Shown: positions 54,154 to 64,000 of the stretch, piece by piece
How positions within the stretch are numbered: the stretch's first letter is position 1
How the letters are laid out: every line of letters starts with the position of its first letter
Assembly: GCA_019828595.1 (NCBI GenBank)
Contig: JAHQRK010000007.1
Coordinates: 1,364,001 to 1,428,000, forward strand
Source: Aphanomyces cochlioides
Taxonomy: Eukaryota; Oomycota; Saprolegniomycetes; Saprolegniales; Verrucalvaceae
Reading direction: 5' to 3'
DNA: 64,000 nucleotides
Notes under the pieces: generated by a model
Told to the model about the DNA's origin: nothing
The model's input: only the letters and a program-made list of their open reading frames with translations
Databases searched by the model: none
Position numbers and translations under genes: made by a program

Positions 54154-56162
54154 ATGGTTTCAACCAAGTCGTTCCTTGCCACCGTGGCACTTGCCCACGC
54201 CGCTACATCTGCTCAAGTGCTTAGTGGATCGTTCTCTAAATGCCACCAGCGCCATCCCAACCGCACGGAAGTGGTGACGACACCACGACCCCACGAATAC
54301 AATTCAGATCTGCCTGCCAACTTTGACTGGCGTAATGTCAACGGCACCAACTACGTGACGATCTCGCGTAATCAGCATGTTCCCCATTACTGTGGCTCCT
54401 GCTGGGCATTTGGTACGTCTGTTCAACTTGAGTTCATGGACTGATGAGCGACACCCTCTAGCTGCTACCTCCTCATTGAGCGACCGTCTTCGCATCTATC
54501 GCGAACGCAATCCCTCCAAGCATGACCGCATTGAAGTGACGCGCGAAATCAACCTTTCCCCCCAAGTCCTCTTGAATTGCGATCTTGAAGACCAAGGTTG
54601 TCATGGTGGCGATGGGCTCAGTGCCTATCGCTACATCCACGACCATGGGATCCCCGAAGAAGGATGCCAGCGCTATCTTGCCACTGGCCATGACGTTGGC
54701 AATACCTGCACGCCAATTGATATTTGCCGCAACTGCAATCCAAGCAAAGGCTGCTTTGCCCAAGACACGTACGACAAGTATTTTGTCTCCGAGTATGGCA
54801 GCGTCAAAGGCGAAGAAGCCATGAAAGCCGAAATCTTTGCGCGTGGCCCGATTGTTTGCGGTGTCGCGGTGACGAATGACTTTCTGAATTACACTGACGG
54901 CGTCTTGGAAGACAAGACAGGAGCTCAAGACATTGACCACGACATTTCCATCGTTGGATGGGGCGTCGACGACAATGGCACACCATATTGGGTGGGTCGC
55001 AACAGTTGGGGAACGTACGTTGCCGCTCTCCTTCTTACCTTATGACTGACCTGTTGACTAGGTATTGGGGCGAAGAAGGTTGGTTCCGTTTGCGTCGTGG
55101 AATCAACAACTTGGGCGTGGAAACCGACTGCCAATTCGGCGTTCCTGCGAACGATGGATGGCCCAAGCAAGAAGAATCGACACAGGAAACGACGAAGAGC
55201 CCCGTGTGGTCGCCAAATGAACAGCCCACGGCCTCGTCGGACCGCATGTGCCGTGCTAAAGTCCATTTCCCGAAAGGCCAGAAGATCTTGACGCCACGTC
55301 CTCATGAAACGCTGCAAGCCTCCGAGTTGCCCAAAGCATGGGACTGGCGCAACGTCAATGGTGTCAACTTTGTTACATGGGACAAGAACCAGCACATTCC
55401 ACAATACTGCGGCAGTTGCTGGGCTCAAGGAACCACGAGCGCTCTCTCGGACCGCATTTCTATCCTTCGCAATGGTAAAACTCTCTCGCCAATGCTCCTC
55501 TGTGACAGTTTTTTGCAGCTACGTGGCCAGAGATCGCACTTTCGCCTCAAGTGGTCATCAACTGCCACGGTGGTGGATCCTGCGAAGGCGGCAACCCTGG
55601 CGCAGTCTATGAATTTGCCCACGATCATGGCATTCCTGATCAAACGTGCCAAGCGTACCAAGCCAAGGACGGCACGTGCTCTGCGCTCAACGTCTGTGAA
55701 ACGTACGACACGAAATTCCTGACCATTCGTCATTGATCATGTAGATGTTGGCCAACGAATGCATCGTTCACGCCTGGAGAATGCCGCGTCGTGGAGACTT
55801 TCAACAGCTACTACGTCTCCGAGTACGGCCATGTCAGTGGCGCAGACCGCATGAAGGCTGAAATCTACAAGCGCGGTCCTATCGGCTGTGGTGTCCATGC
55901 CACTGACAAGTTTGAAGCATACACGGGCGGCATCTACTCGGAGAACGTCTTGTTTCCATTTGCAAACCACGAAATCTCCGTCGTTGGCTGGGGCGTCGAC
56001 GAATCCACGGGCACGGAATACTGGATCGGCCGCAACTCGTGGGGAACGTACTGGGGCGAGCATGGCTGGTTCCGCATCCAGATGCATCACCACAACTTGG
56101 GCATCGAGAGTGACTGCGACTGGGGCGTCCCGATCCCCGACGGCACCAAGCCAACGCAATAA
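54154..56162 (+). CDS. Secreted double-domain cathepsin X/Z-like cysteine protease
   Basis: Two complete peptidase C1A domains in one frame after splicing four introns of 42-50 nt. Signal peptide [20 protein letters not shown]. Domain 1: [20 protein letters not shown], then [14 protein letters not shown] (nucleophile Cys), [15 protein letters not shown] (His) and [17 protein letters not shown] (Asn). An ~45-residue Ser/Thr linker follows, then domain 2: [65 protein letters not shown]. The [13 protein letters not shown] loop is typical of cathepsin X/Z, a carboxypeptidase. Neither half has a long propeptide, also as in cathepsin X. Catalytic residues look intact in both. Confidence 0.9.
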
Positions 56163-56193
56163 ACACGAGAAGAAATCAATGCATTGGTTGTTG

Positions 56194-57910
56194 TTAAGCT
56201 GTAAAACACGGAAACGATTGCAAGTTTGGCAGCGTGTCCATGGCTTTGATGGCGTCGAGGAACGGCTGGTTCACGTCAAGCCACGTGGAGGAGAGAAGAC
56301 CTTCGTGGGCATTCACGCGCGCACTCGATGGATTGAATTGGTACGCGCTTTCAGGATTGAGCGACCAAATGTAGCCGCCGCTGTAGCCTGGCTGCTTGAG
56401 GATCTCAATGAGGATTTGCGTCACGCGCTGCGTCGTCTTCATGGGATGCAGGTCTTGAGTGTACAAGCCGCCGAATTCGCCCATGACGAGCGCGGCGTCT
56501 TGCGAGTGGCGCAGATAGCCAAACATGGCGTCGGTCGTGAGCTGGACGCGGCGAGTGAGGTCGACGTCGTTGAGTTCTTTAAAGTTGACGATGATGTCGC
56601 CCGACTGGACGCCGCTCTTGAGAAAGTAAGGCTGGGGATACACTGCTGGCGTGTAGTAGTGCGGCGAGTAGACGACTTTGTCGGCGGTCTTGAGCACGAC
56701 AGGAGCACCACCAGCGTCCACGAGACCGCCGCCCCACCAACTTGAAAAGGAAAACCTTGTTGTGCCGTCGACGATCGACGTTCCACCGGCAATGCCTTCG
56801 ACAAACGCGAGCCACTGAGGACATCCCGCGAGCATGCGATTGCCAATCGTCTCCGCCATGAGTCGGAAGTCCGTCGATGTGCCATCGCCCCACGTGCCCA
56901 AATATGGCTCGTTCTTGAGGTCCAGACCGACAATATTCCAGTACTTGTCGCTGCAGAAATTAGTCGTGAGGATATCCACGGCGTCGAGGAACGCCTCCGC
57001 TTCTGCAGGACTCTTCCACGGCAATCCGCCGCTTTCCGTCGGAGTGAGCGTGTGAATGTCGAGCAAGATGGAGATGTTACGAGAGCCGAACGCTAGGATG
57101 ACGGACGACAGTGCCGAGAGATAGTTGGTCACGTTGAGAGCCTTGTTCTGCGCCGTGTTGACGACATTTTTAAGCGGCGGCTGGTTGTTGAGGATGTGTG
57201 CGACACAGAGGGGAAGGCGCACGCTATTGAAGCGGTTGTTCGACAGGAAACGTACGATCTCGTTCTACACAGACGAGTTCAATCGGTCACGATCGATGGA
57301 GGAGAGACGTACGATGGTGGTGCCGTTCATATCGTTGGCCCAGAGTCCAAACGGAATCGCCAAACTTGTTTCCATGCCGAACCAGTTGATGCCTTTGATG
57401 CCAATCGAGACGCTTTCACCCTTGCGGCCTTGGGCGTAGATTTGGCCATTCTTGCTCACGTAGTTTGGTAAGATACACTCTACGACAGCGAGTTCAACGC
57501 GGTAGATTCCAACGCGTCCTACTGCGTGGCGGGTATTTGGGGGGATTGCGGGACGAGGACGTCGTATCGGTATCGTTCTTGTTGCCGCCGATCGCAAACC
57601 GTGTGTCCTCTGCATCGTTGAACGCTCCTCGGCGATTCATCATGGCATTTCGAGCTTCTATCGCAAAGACAGTGATGAGGGCAATCCCGATCGCCGCTGC
57701 TAGACCAAGCAGCACCCAACCAGGCCAGACCTACGCGTTCCAATCGTCATGAGCTGTGAGTTGAGAGCATTGTACTTTGAATCGGCCATGGTACTGCGAT
57801 GGCTTTTCGTCGCTTTTGCCTGGAATCGTCGGCAGCTGGCGCACTTCCGACGTTCGCGACGCGTTCGAAGCAGTCTCGTCCGACCGCACAATCGTCACGT
57901 CGGCCGTCAT
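56194..57910 (-). CDS. GH5 glycosidase, type II membrane-anchored (paralogue 1)
   Basis: Glycoside hydrolase family 5 enzyme, probably acting on beta-glucan in the wall or outside the cell. ATG 57910 (MTADVTIVRSDETASNAS); the frame above has only TTG. A cytosolic tail of about 45 residues, then after a 45-nt intron one membrane segment (GWVLLGLAAAIGIALITVF), a spacer, and the catalytic domain from IKGINWFGMETSLAIPFGLW. GH5 features: Arg in FNSVRLPLC, His in LLDIHTLTP, acid/base Glu in LDLKNEPYLGTWG, HYY in YSPHYYTPAVY, nucleophile Glu in LVMGEFGGLYTQD and Trp in GYIWSLNPES. Three introns found. Thirty-two bp from the convergent protease gene. Confidence 0.88.
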
Positions 57911-58044
57911 GCCTTTCAAAGAGTGCTAGTCGCTCGATGGAGCACTCGATCGTCGAAAGATCTGCCACTATTTTTAGCATTTCCTGTCGTCGGTTACAAG
58001 ATCGGTTGTCGTTCATTCGTTTCGCTCGTTCGCACCATTCTTAA

Positions 58045-58130
58045 TTTTAATTGGCCAAAATGATTTAATTATAGCCAATCAAATCTATTTATTTCCGAAA
58101 ATGTATTAATTTTTGTCCAATAAAATACGT
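58045..58130. promoter_or_regulatory. CCAAT-type sites between divergent GH5 genes
   Basis: ATTGGCCAAAATG, TAGCCAATCAAAT and TGTCCAATAAAAT lie within 80 bp in the 341-bp region between the GH5-1 and GH5-2 start codons; about 120-200 bp from each. Confidence 0.45.
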
Positions 58131-58251
58131 TCAATTTCGCCATGACGTGGCACTCTGAGAAGCAAGAGACGATTCAATCGCGTTGTTCTTCGAAAGGCCG
58201 AGCAATGGAAGATATTTGAAAAACGTCGAAGCTTTAGAGTCAAACAGGACG

Positions 58252-60177
58252 ATGGCGACGACAAAGAGCCCGCGGATGTTGAGTCCCAAGCGGCGAGAGT
58301 CGGAGGATCTCGATCCGGACTGTCCAACAAGCCCGACCGAGTACAAGCGCTTCAGCAGCACGAACCTTGGAACGACAGCCACTTTCATTGCAGACGACGA
58401 AGAATCTCAAGTAGATGGCGTGCAAGAAACGGCGCGTGCCAAGAAACAAGCCCGCAAGAACAAGCGCACATGTTGCAAATGCATTCGGGTACTCGATTGT
58501 GTCGTGGATTCTGACGCTAAACAGAGTGTAGTCGTGGTGGAGACGCTTTCTTTTTGTCATCGTGGTCGTGGGAGGAATCATCGCTGCCATTGTGTGGGTC
58601 ATCCTCGCTCTGATGCTCAAATCGACGGGTGGAGGCGACGCGGCCCCAGTCACCACGAACGAATTGGCGCAGAGTGCAGGACGCATTGCGGACGGATCCG
58701 TGCCGTACAAGGACGCCATCGACCCGATTATCGGTGTGAATCCTGCCAAGTACCCTGACCAAGGTAAGCTCTCTAGCATCAGCAAGGTTCTAACGCACGA
58801 CATAGGGTGTAAACTTCCACAGTATACAAGTGCCGACGGCCAAATCTACGTCCAAGGCAGCAATGGGATCAAGATCCCCATCGCCATTAAAGGCGTGAGC
58901 TGGTACGCTTTCCCCCTTGAGTTCTTGCGAAAGATTGCTCATCTAGGGCCGGCATGGAGACTGGCAACGCTCTTCCTTATGGCCTCTGGCAAAATCCACT
59001 CAATGGCACGACAGTCGTAAGCCATCTCCTGACCAAGCGGCTCAGTGCGTTGATCTTTCCTTGTAGTACCAAATGGCCGCCTTCCTCTCTCGCAATAATT
59101 TCAACAGCGTGCGCCTTCCACTGTGCGTCGAGAGCATCCTGAGCGACCGCAAGCCCAATCCTGAGCTCATCAATGCCTTTGCCAACAAAGCAATTGCGCT
59201 CGACTCGTACATGAACACGCTCTCGTCCGTCGTTCGAGCATTGGGCTACCGAAAGATCAGCGTCCTGCTTGACATGCACGTCTTGACCCTCACCGAAGCG
59301 GGCGGCTCTTGGACAGGTGACGGCATGAGTGAGCTTTCCTTCCTCGCCGCAGTCGATGTCCTCACGACGAAGCTCTGCAACGATGCTCACTGGAACGTCA
59401 TTGGCATTGATCTCAAGAACTCACCGTATTCTGCCACTTGGGGTGACGGTGGATCGATGGATTGGTCTGTCGGTGCGGCGACGATTGCCAATCGCATGCT
59501 GACCAAGTGCCCGAATTGGCTCGCGTTTGTACAAGGCGTCGTCTCTAGCCATACGATGACGACAGATTCGAACCAGGCAATCTCGTACACGGACTGGTGG
59601 GGCGGTGGTCTCCAAGACGTCGCCAAGACGCCGCTCTCGTTGAGCGTTCCCAACAAGGTTGTCTATGCGCCGCATTATTATCCCCCGGTATATTAGCCTC
59701 TCATTCTCACCTTATCTTCGTTGCTAGTCGGAATACCCTCAGATGTATTTCGTCCGTGGGGGTCTGCGCGACCACGATCTCATCATCGGTTTCCTGGAAT
59801 ACGACAATGAAACACTTTGGCAGCGCATCAAATCTACCACGAACGACATGTTTGGGTATCTCGCTCAACAGAAGCAAGCTGCGATTGCCCTCAGTGCATT
59901 TGGCGGCATATACACTCAAGATCGCTTTGCAAACTTCACGGGACGCCGCGCGATTGAGTTCACCATGGACGTTGCAGCCCAGACTGGATTTGCAGGCGGC
60001 TACGTGTGGAACCTCAATCCTGAGTCGCAATACGAGTACAATCCATCCAACTACAAGGGATTATGGAATGAAGGACTCGTGGAGCTCGACTGGATTACCG
60101 CCAATGGCCCTTACTTGGCGGCGCTGCAGAAGATGGACGCTATGGCGCATTTGCAACCGTGGCCTTGCATGACGTAG
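58252..60177 (+). CDS. GH5 paralogue 2, predicted catalytically dead
   Basis: Same architecture as its neighbours. ATG 58252 (MATTKSPRMLSPKRRESED), a basic cytosolic tail (KKQARKNKRTCCKC), an intron, then a membrane segment (FVIVVVGGIIAAIVWVILAL) and a GH5 domain from GCKLPQYTSADGQIYVQG. Five introns of 43-50 nt keep the frame open throughout. Kept: Arg in FNSVRLPLC, His in LLDMHVLTL, HYYPP, and Trp in GYVWNLNPES. Lost: the acid/base Glu, with NEP changed to NSP (LDLKNSPYSATWG, Ser codon 59421-59423), and the nucleophile Glu, with GEFGG changed to SAFGG (Ala codon 59896-59898). Glycosidase activity by the family mechanism is not expected; glucan binding or a structural role is possible. Confidence 0.88.
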
Positions 60178-60407
60178 TCGTTTCATGGTTGAAGTTGATG
60201 GAGGATTAAAAGAAACATTTAAAGAACGATTAAAAGAAAAAGACAACTTTAAAAGAAAAAGTGATCGTGCGATCTTTGATCAAAGGTTCGAAAATGGAGC
60301 ATCGACGGGGTGAAGACGACTTGACGGAACATGTAGAAGAAATCCAATGCGATTTTGTCGAGGTTTGCTGGCAGTTCCTGAAGTTTGTGTAGAATTTCTT
60401 GTTGTAG

Positions 60408-62488
60408 ATGAATCCGACGTCGCCACGAGGCACGGGTCTCGCGAAAGCGGAGTCCCTTGAAGCTCCAGTGTCCTACACGCGCTACGATTCGCAATCGGCT
60501 CTAGTTGATGACGAAGAGACAAAGGAAGGAGACAATCCACATCCGACTGTGCATTTGCGGGGAGTTGTCAATCCAAGTCCGTCGAGAGATCCCGTCGGTT
60601 GCCTCAAGGTACATACGATCTCGCGAGAGATTTGTATCTCAATGTCAACATAGACGCGAGTTGGACGGGCACTCTTGATCACAAGCATCTTGGGAATCAT
60701 TGGCCTTGTTGCTGCCTTGCTTGTTGTGTTTGGAGGCAAAAACAACGTCAGTCCATCCAGTCAGTCGACAGAAAACCAAGACATCGCCAATGGAGGAACC
60801 AGCAGTTCGAGCTCCAGTACAATCTCTTCAAGCATCGCACCAACAACTACATCTCCATCGACGACTGCTTCCACGCCTTCTCCCGTTTTGACAAGCCAAA
60901 CACCATTGCCGTCGACTAGCTCCCCGGTCACAACATCCTCAACTCCCCCACCGACTACAACCTCTACTCCTCCTCCAACAACCACGTCAACAGTGCCACC
61001 CACGACCGAGGCTCCGACGACGCAGCCTACTCCAACCTTTGGACGCATTCGCGATGGAACGAACATTTTTGCCGAAACCATTAATCCCGAAAGCTTTCCA
61101 TCGAGAGGTACGCATGAACTGAGCGGCATTTTAAGCATTTCGCCATGGACTTAGGATGCAAATTGCCCAACTACATTAGCCATGATGGAAAGATCTTTGT
61201 CCAAATGCCGAATGGCGTCGAGACACCGATCGCAATCAAAGGCATCAATTGGTTTGGTATGGACACAGAGCAGAACATTCCATTTGGACTGTGGGCAAAC
61301 CCTCAAAATGGCACTTCCATCGTAAAGCGGTCCGCTTTTTCTAGCTCATCTCATGCGCTGTTGTAGGCTGAAATCGTTGCGTTCCTTGCGCGACACAAGT
61401 TTAACAGCATCCGTCTTCCACTGACCGTCGATTCCATTCTGCGCAACTCACCGCCGAATGAGAACCTCGTCAACACGTTCCTCAGTCCAAGTCTCAACTT
61501 GACGACGTATCTGGATGCTGTCAGCAGCATTGTCACTGCGTTTGGCTCGAAAGGCATCTCCATCTTGCTCGACTTGCACTATCTTTCCCCCACTGACACT
61601 GGTGAGTCTCCTGTCTGGTGATCTATCCCACAACCTTGACAAGGCGACGCTTGGTTCAGCGACCAGCACCCTGAATCCAACAGTCTCGACGCCATCGACG
61701 CCCTCGCCAGCCATTTTTGCAACGATAACCATTGGAATGTCCTCGGCATTGATCTCAAGAATGAGCCTTGGAACACGACTTGGGGCGACAATGGCCCAAA
61801 GGACATGCGGGTTGGCGCGGCAAAACTCGGCAATCGCATGCTCGAGAAATGTCCACAGTGGCTCGCTTTCGTCGAAGGCAATGCGCGGTCGCACACAGTT
61901 CAGATCAATGGCCGGAGCTTCGACTACTACGACTGGTGGGGCGGCGGCCTTCAGCTCGCTGGCACATACCCTCTGACGCTCCAAGTACAGTCCAAGATCG
62001 TCTGGGCGCCGCACTACTACAGCCCATCGGTGTATCCTCAATATTTCCTCGTCCGCAGTGCCCAAGCGCGTGCCCCTGGAAGTCCCCTTCTTCCTGGCTA
62101 TGTCGAATGGAGCGACGACGAACTGCTCAATGTTGTCCAGACAACAGCTCAAGATATGTTTGGCTATCTTCGCAATGTCCAAGGCGGCGCGATTGTCTTT
62201 GGCGAATTTGGTGGGCTCTACTCACTGGATGCGCATCCCCAGAAGACATCTCAGCGTGTCATTCAGGACTGCATGAAGATCATGAAGCAACCTGGATACG
62301 CTGGAGGCTACATGTGGTCCCTCAATCCTGAGAGCGGCTACGGGTACAACCCGAGCGACACGGGCGGATATTGGCAAGAAGGTTTGCTCCAGAGCGACTG
62401 GGTCACAGCAAACACGGAATACTTGAAAGCGCTCGAAATCCTTGACGACATGACCAACCTGCAACCCTTCCCTTGCTACGTTCCTTAA
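60408..62488 (+). CDS. GH5 glycosidase, membrane-anchored with Thr/Ser/Pro stalk (paralogue 3)
   Basis: ATG 60408 (MNPTSPRGTGLAKAESLEA). A cytosolic tail of about 67 residues, a 45-nt intron, and a membrane segment (LLITSILGIIGLVAALLVVF). An extracellular stalk of about 100 residues rich in Thr, Ser and Pro (repeats such as TSSTPPPTTTSTPPPTTTST) is likely heavily O-glycosylated. The GH5 domain starts GCKLPNYISHDGKIFVQM. Catalytic Glu residues are present in LDLKNEPWNTTWG and IVFGEFGGLYSLD; His in LLDLHYLSP, HYY in WAPHYYSPSVY, Trp in GYMWSLNPES. Four introns. Ends LQPFPCYVP. Only this paralogue has the mucin-like stalk. Confidence 0.88.
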
Positions 62489-62880
62489 TCCAATTGATAT
62501 GTATTGCATACAAATCTATTGTCGTCTCCTCGTTGATTGCCGCAAACGAGATTGTGCAGCATCCGTTCGTTTGACCACCTCCTGGATGCTCTGTCTGGTT
62601 TCTTTCGTCTTCGCGATCAACATTGCCTGGAAAATTCGGTCATGCTCCTTCAATCAACTCACAAGGAACACCGCCAGTGGGTCAATACGACGACTGTCAC
62701 CCGTACAGCGACTAGACAATACAGATTCAGCTCTGCACACACATCTCCCCTCAAAAGAGGATCCAACGAAGCGCCTAATCCCGTGGTACACATTTCTCGA
62801 TCAAAACAAGAGGAAGAACTCGATCGATCGTGGCGAAGCGAGTCCTATAGTGGTTAAAACATCACAGAGAGATGTAAGGC

Positions 62881-63733
62881 ATGTTCAGAGCATTCCTGGC
62901 CGCGTATTGCCTCTTGCATCCATGCGACGGCCATGGCCAGCTTCTCCATGAGCAGTTCACCTTCCTGGTGGTAAGAAAAGCAAAAAAAGTGTGACTACCA
63001 TTTTAAAATATTTTTTCCACAACGAAAATAGACGCCCGAGGCAACTTGCGTCCAGCGCCGCAACATCATGGACGAGTACTTGGAGATCCATCTCTTGGCG
63101 AATCGGACCGTGATCGACGACATTGGAGACAAGAAAGTCAAGTACACCAACTATATCATCTATATCAAGAACCTCTCGACGGGCAACAAGTACTCGGTGC
63201 AGCGCCGCTACTCGGACTTCTATGAGTTTCGCCACCAGCTTCTCGCGATTCTCAACGGCGGCCACTGTGCTTTCTGCACGCAATGCTACGCGCATGTCAA
63301 AGCATATCCATTCCCAAGACGTACGCCTCTGTCGTGGCAGCTCAGTGTCGTCCAGGAACGTATCGATGGTCTCACACTCTTCGTCAAGGATATCCTGCGC
63401 GACCTTCTCGGCGGGACATTTCGCCAGTGTGTGCATGCCGACACGAACCTTCGTCACAAGGTCCTGCGGTCCTTTCTCGAGGTGGAAGAACAACAATTGC
63501 AAAAGAAGGTCCTTGTTGCTATTTCGCACGAAACCAAGCCAGAACGCACGCGTTCTTTTCCTCATCTCCTGGACCAACAACATCGGACGCCAGATGTGAC
63601 ACCAAGACGCAAAGTCGCAGCGGATACATGTCCGTCGTGCCTGTCAAAGTGGACCGATTGCTACTGCAACGACGATGAAATGTTTCCCGAGCGAATAGAT
63701 TTATCCCATGACGGATGGCCGCCCCATGTTTAA
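62881..63733 (+). CDS. PX-domain phosphoinositide-binding protein
   Basis: The PX domain begins EYLEIHLLANRTVIDDIGDK, with the phosphoinositide-contact motif SVQRRYSDFYEFRHQLLAIL and a proline stretch (AYPFPRRTPLSWQ); such domains bind PtdIns3P on endosomes. A Cys-pair insert, CAFCTQCYAH, lies inside. The C-terminal 60 residues include CPSCLSKWTDCYCNDDE, a short Cys-rich segment that could bind metal. An upstream exon (ATG 62881, MFRAFLAAYCLLHPCDGHGQ) joins in phase by a 61-nt GTAAGA-TAG intron; otherwise the start is the ATG at 63068. The stop overlaps the stop codon of the convergent gene. Confidence 0.78.
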
Positions 63734-64000
63734 GTTTTCATAATGCGTTCTGTTTTCCTTGGAGGACTATATGCATCCAAACTTATCGCGGTGGCGTCTC
63801 GAGGACAAGATCCTCCAGGAGGACAATCGATTTGTCGACCGTCTTTGCCCCAGCATGTTCGAATACGAGAAAGCTGAAGGCCCGACGTCGCGTTGGAGCA
63901 GTCAATCTGGACCAACTTGTTGTACAGACGAGCTATCTCTTCGGTTGAAACTTTGTCAACGAGCGTGGCTGTCGCCCACTGCTCGAGTTGGTCGGTGGCC
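63730..64000 (-). CDS. Unknown protein, 3' end only
   Basis: Minus-strand frame open from the window edge to TAA at 63730-63732. It reads DQLEQWATATLVDKVSTEEI, then ARLYNKLVQIDCSNATSGLQ and ends TERIMKT. A possible 42-nt intron (GTCGAC to CTCGAG) would remove a Cys/Pro segment near the end. No family recognised. Its stop overlaps that of the PX gene by two bases, consistent with the tight convergent packing in this genome. Confidence 0.45.
   Translation of the reverse strand, partial: ATDQLEQWATATLVDKVSTEEIARLYNKLVQIDCSNATSGLQLSRIRTCWGKDGRQIDCPPGGSCPRDATAISLDAYSPPRKTERIMKT

Overview
This is a gene-dense eukaryotic nuclear window. The best reading is an oomycete, probably Saprolegniales, for four reasons. 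Genes are split by very short spliceosomal introns (I resolved about 40, nearly all 39-67 nt, mostly ending in TAG). Intergenic gaps are often under 100 bp. The bZIP, elicitin-like, GH5 and cathepsin genes look like oomycete types. A 7-dehydrocholesterol reductase gene implies sterol synthesis, which Peronosporales lack. The organism is inferred; exon joins were read by eye from GT-AG signals and family conservation. No rRNA, tRNA, CRISPR array, bacterial operon or virus was recognised.

Layout. 0-0.84 kb: a bZIP factor leaving the left edge. 1.0-14.2 kb: a transposon island with three PIF/Harbinger elements, each with a Myb/SANT-like ORF1 and a convergent HARBI1-type nuclease. The first holds a nested Tc1/mariner-superfamily element with very wide D-E spacing. 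The second holds a nested DD39D mariner. The third looks intact. A 274-bp miniature element and a truncated, frameshifted copy of the cullin gene lie among them. 14.6-20.6 kb: cullin, UTP18 and an XRRA1-like LRR gene. 20.8-26.1 kb: three MATE transporters; a fourth is at 39.5-41.2 kb.

26.5-42.3 kb: mitochondrial methylglutaconyl-CoA hydratase, a membrane-anchored protein with two elicitin-like six-cysteine modules, xanthine dehydrogenase, a divergent kinase, an unknown protein, three-unit polyubiquitin, an MMTAG2-like protein, MATE4 and the proteasome chaperone PSMD9. 42.4-53.0 kb: an N-terminal-motor kinesin, a STIMATE-family membrane protein, an inositol polyphosphate phosphatase, DHCR7 between two inverted ~245-bp repeats, and MIC19. 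54.1-62.5 kb: a secreted two-domain cathepsin X/Z-like protease and three membrane-anchored GH5 paralogues, the middle of which lacks both catalytic glutamates. 62.9-64 kb: a PX-domain protein and the 3' end of an unknown convergent gene.

Most genes are housekeeping and functionally independent. The blocks that hang together are the MATE set (shared intron positions), the GH5/cathepsin secreted or cell-surface hydrolase block, and the transposon island. Two candidate cis-elements recur in gene-flanking DNA: the palindrome TTATCCGGATAA and CCAAT boxes of the form AGCCAATCA.
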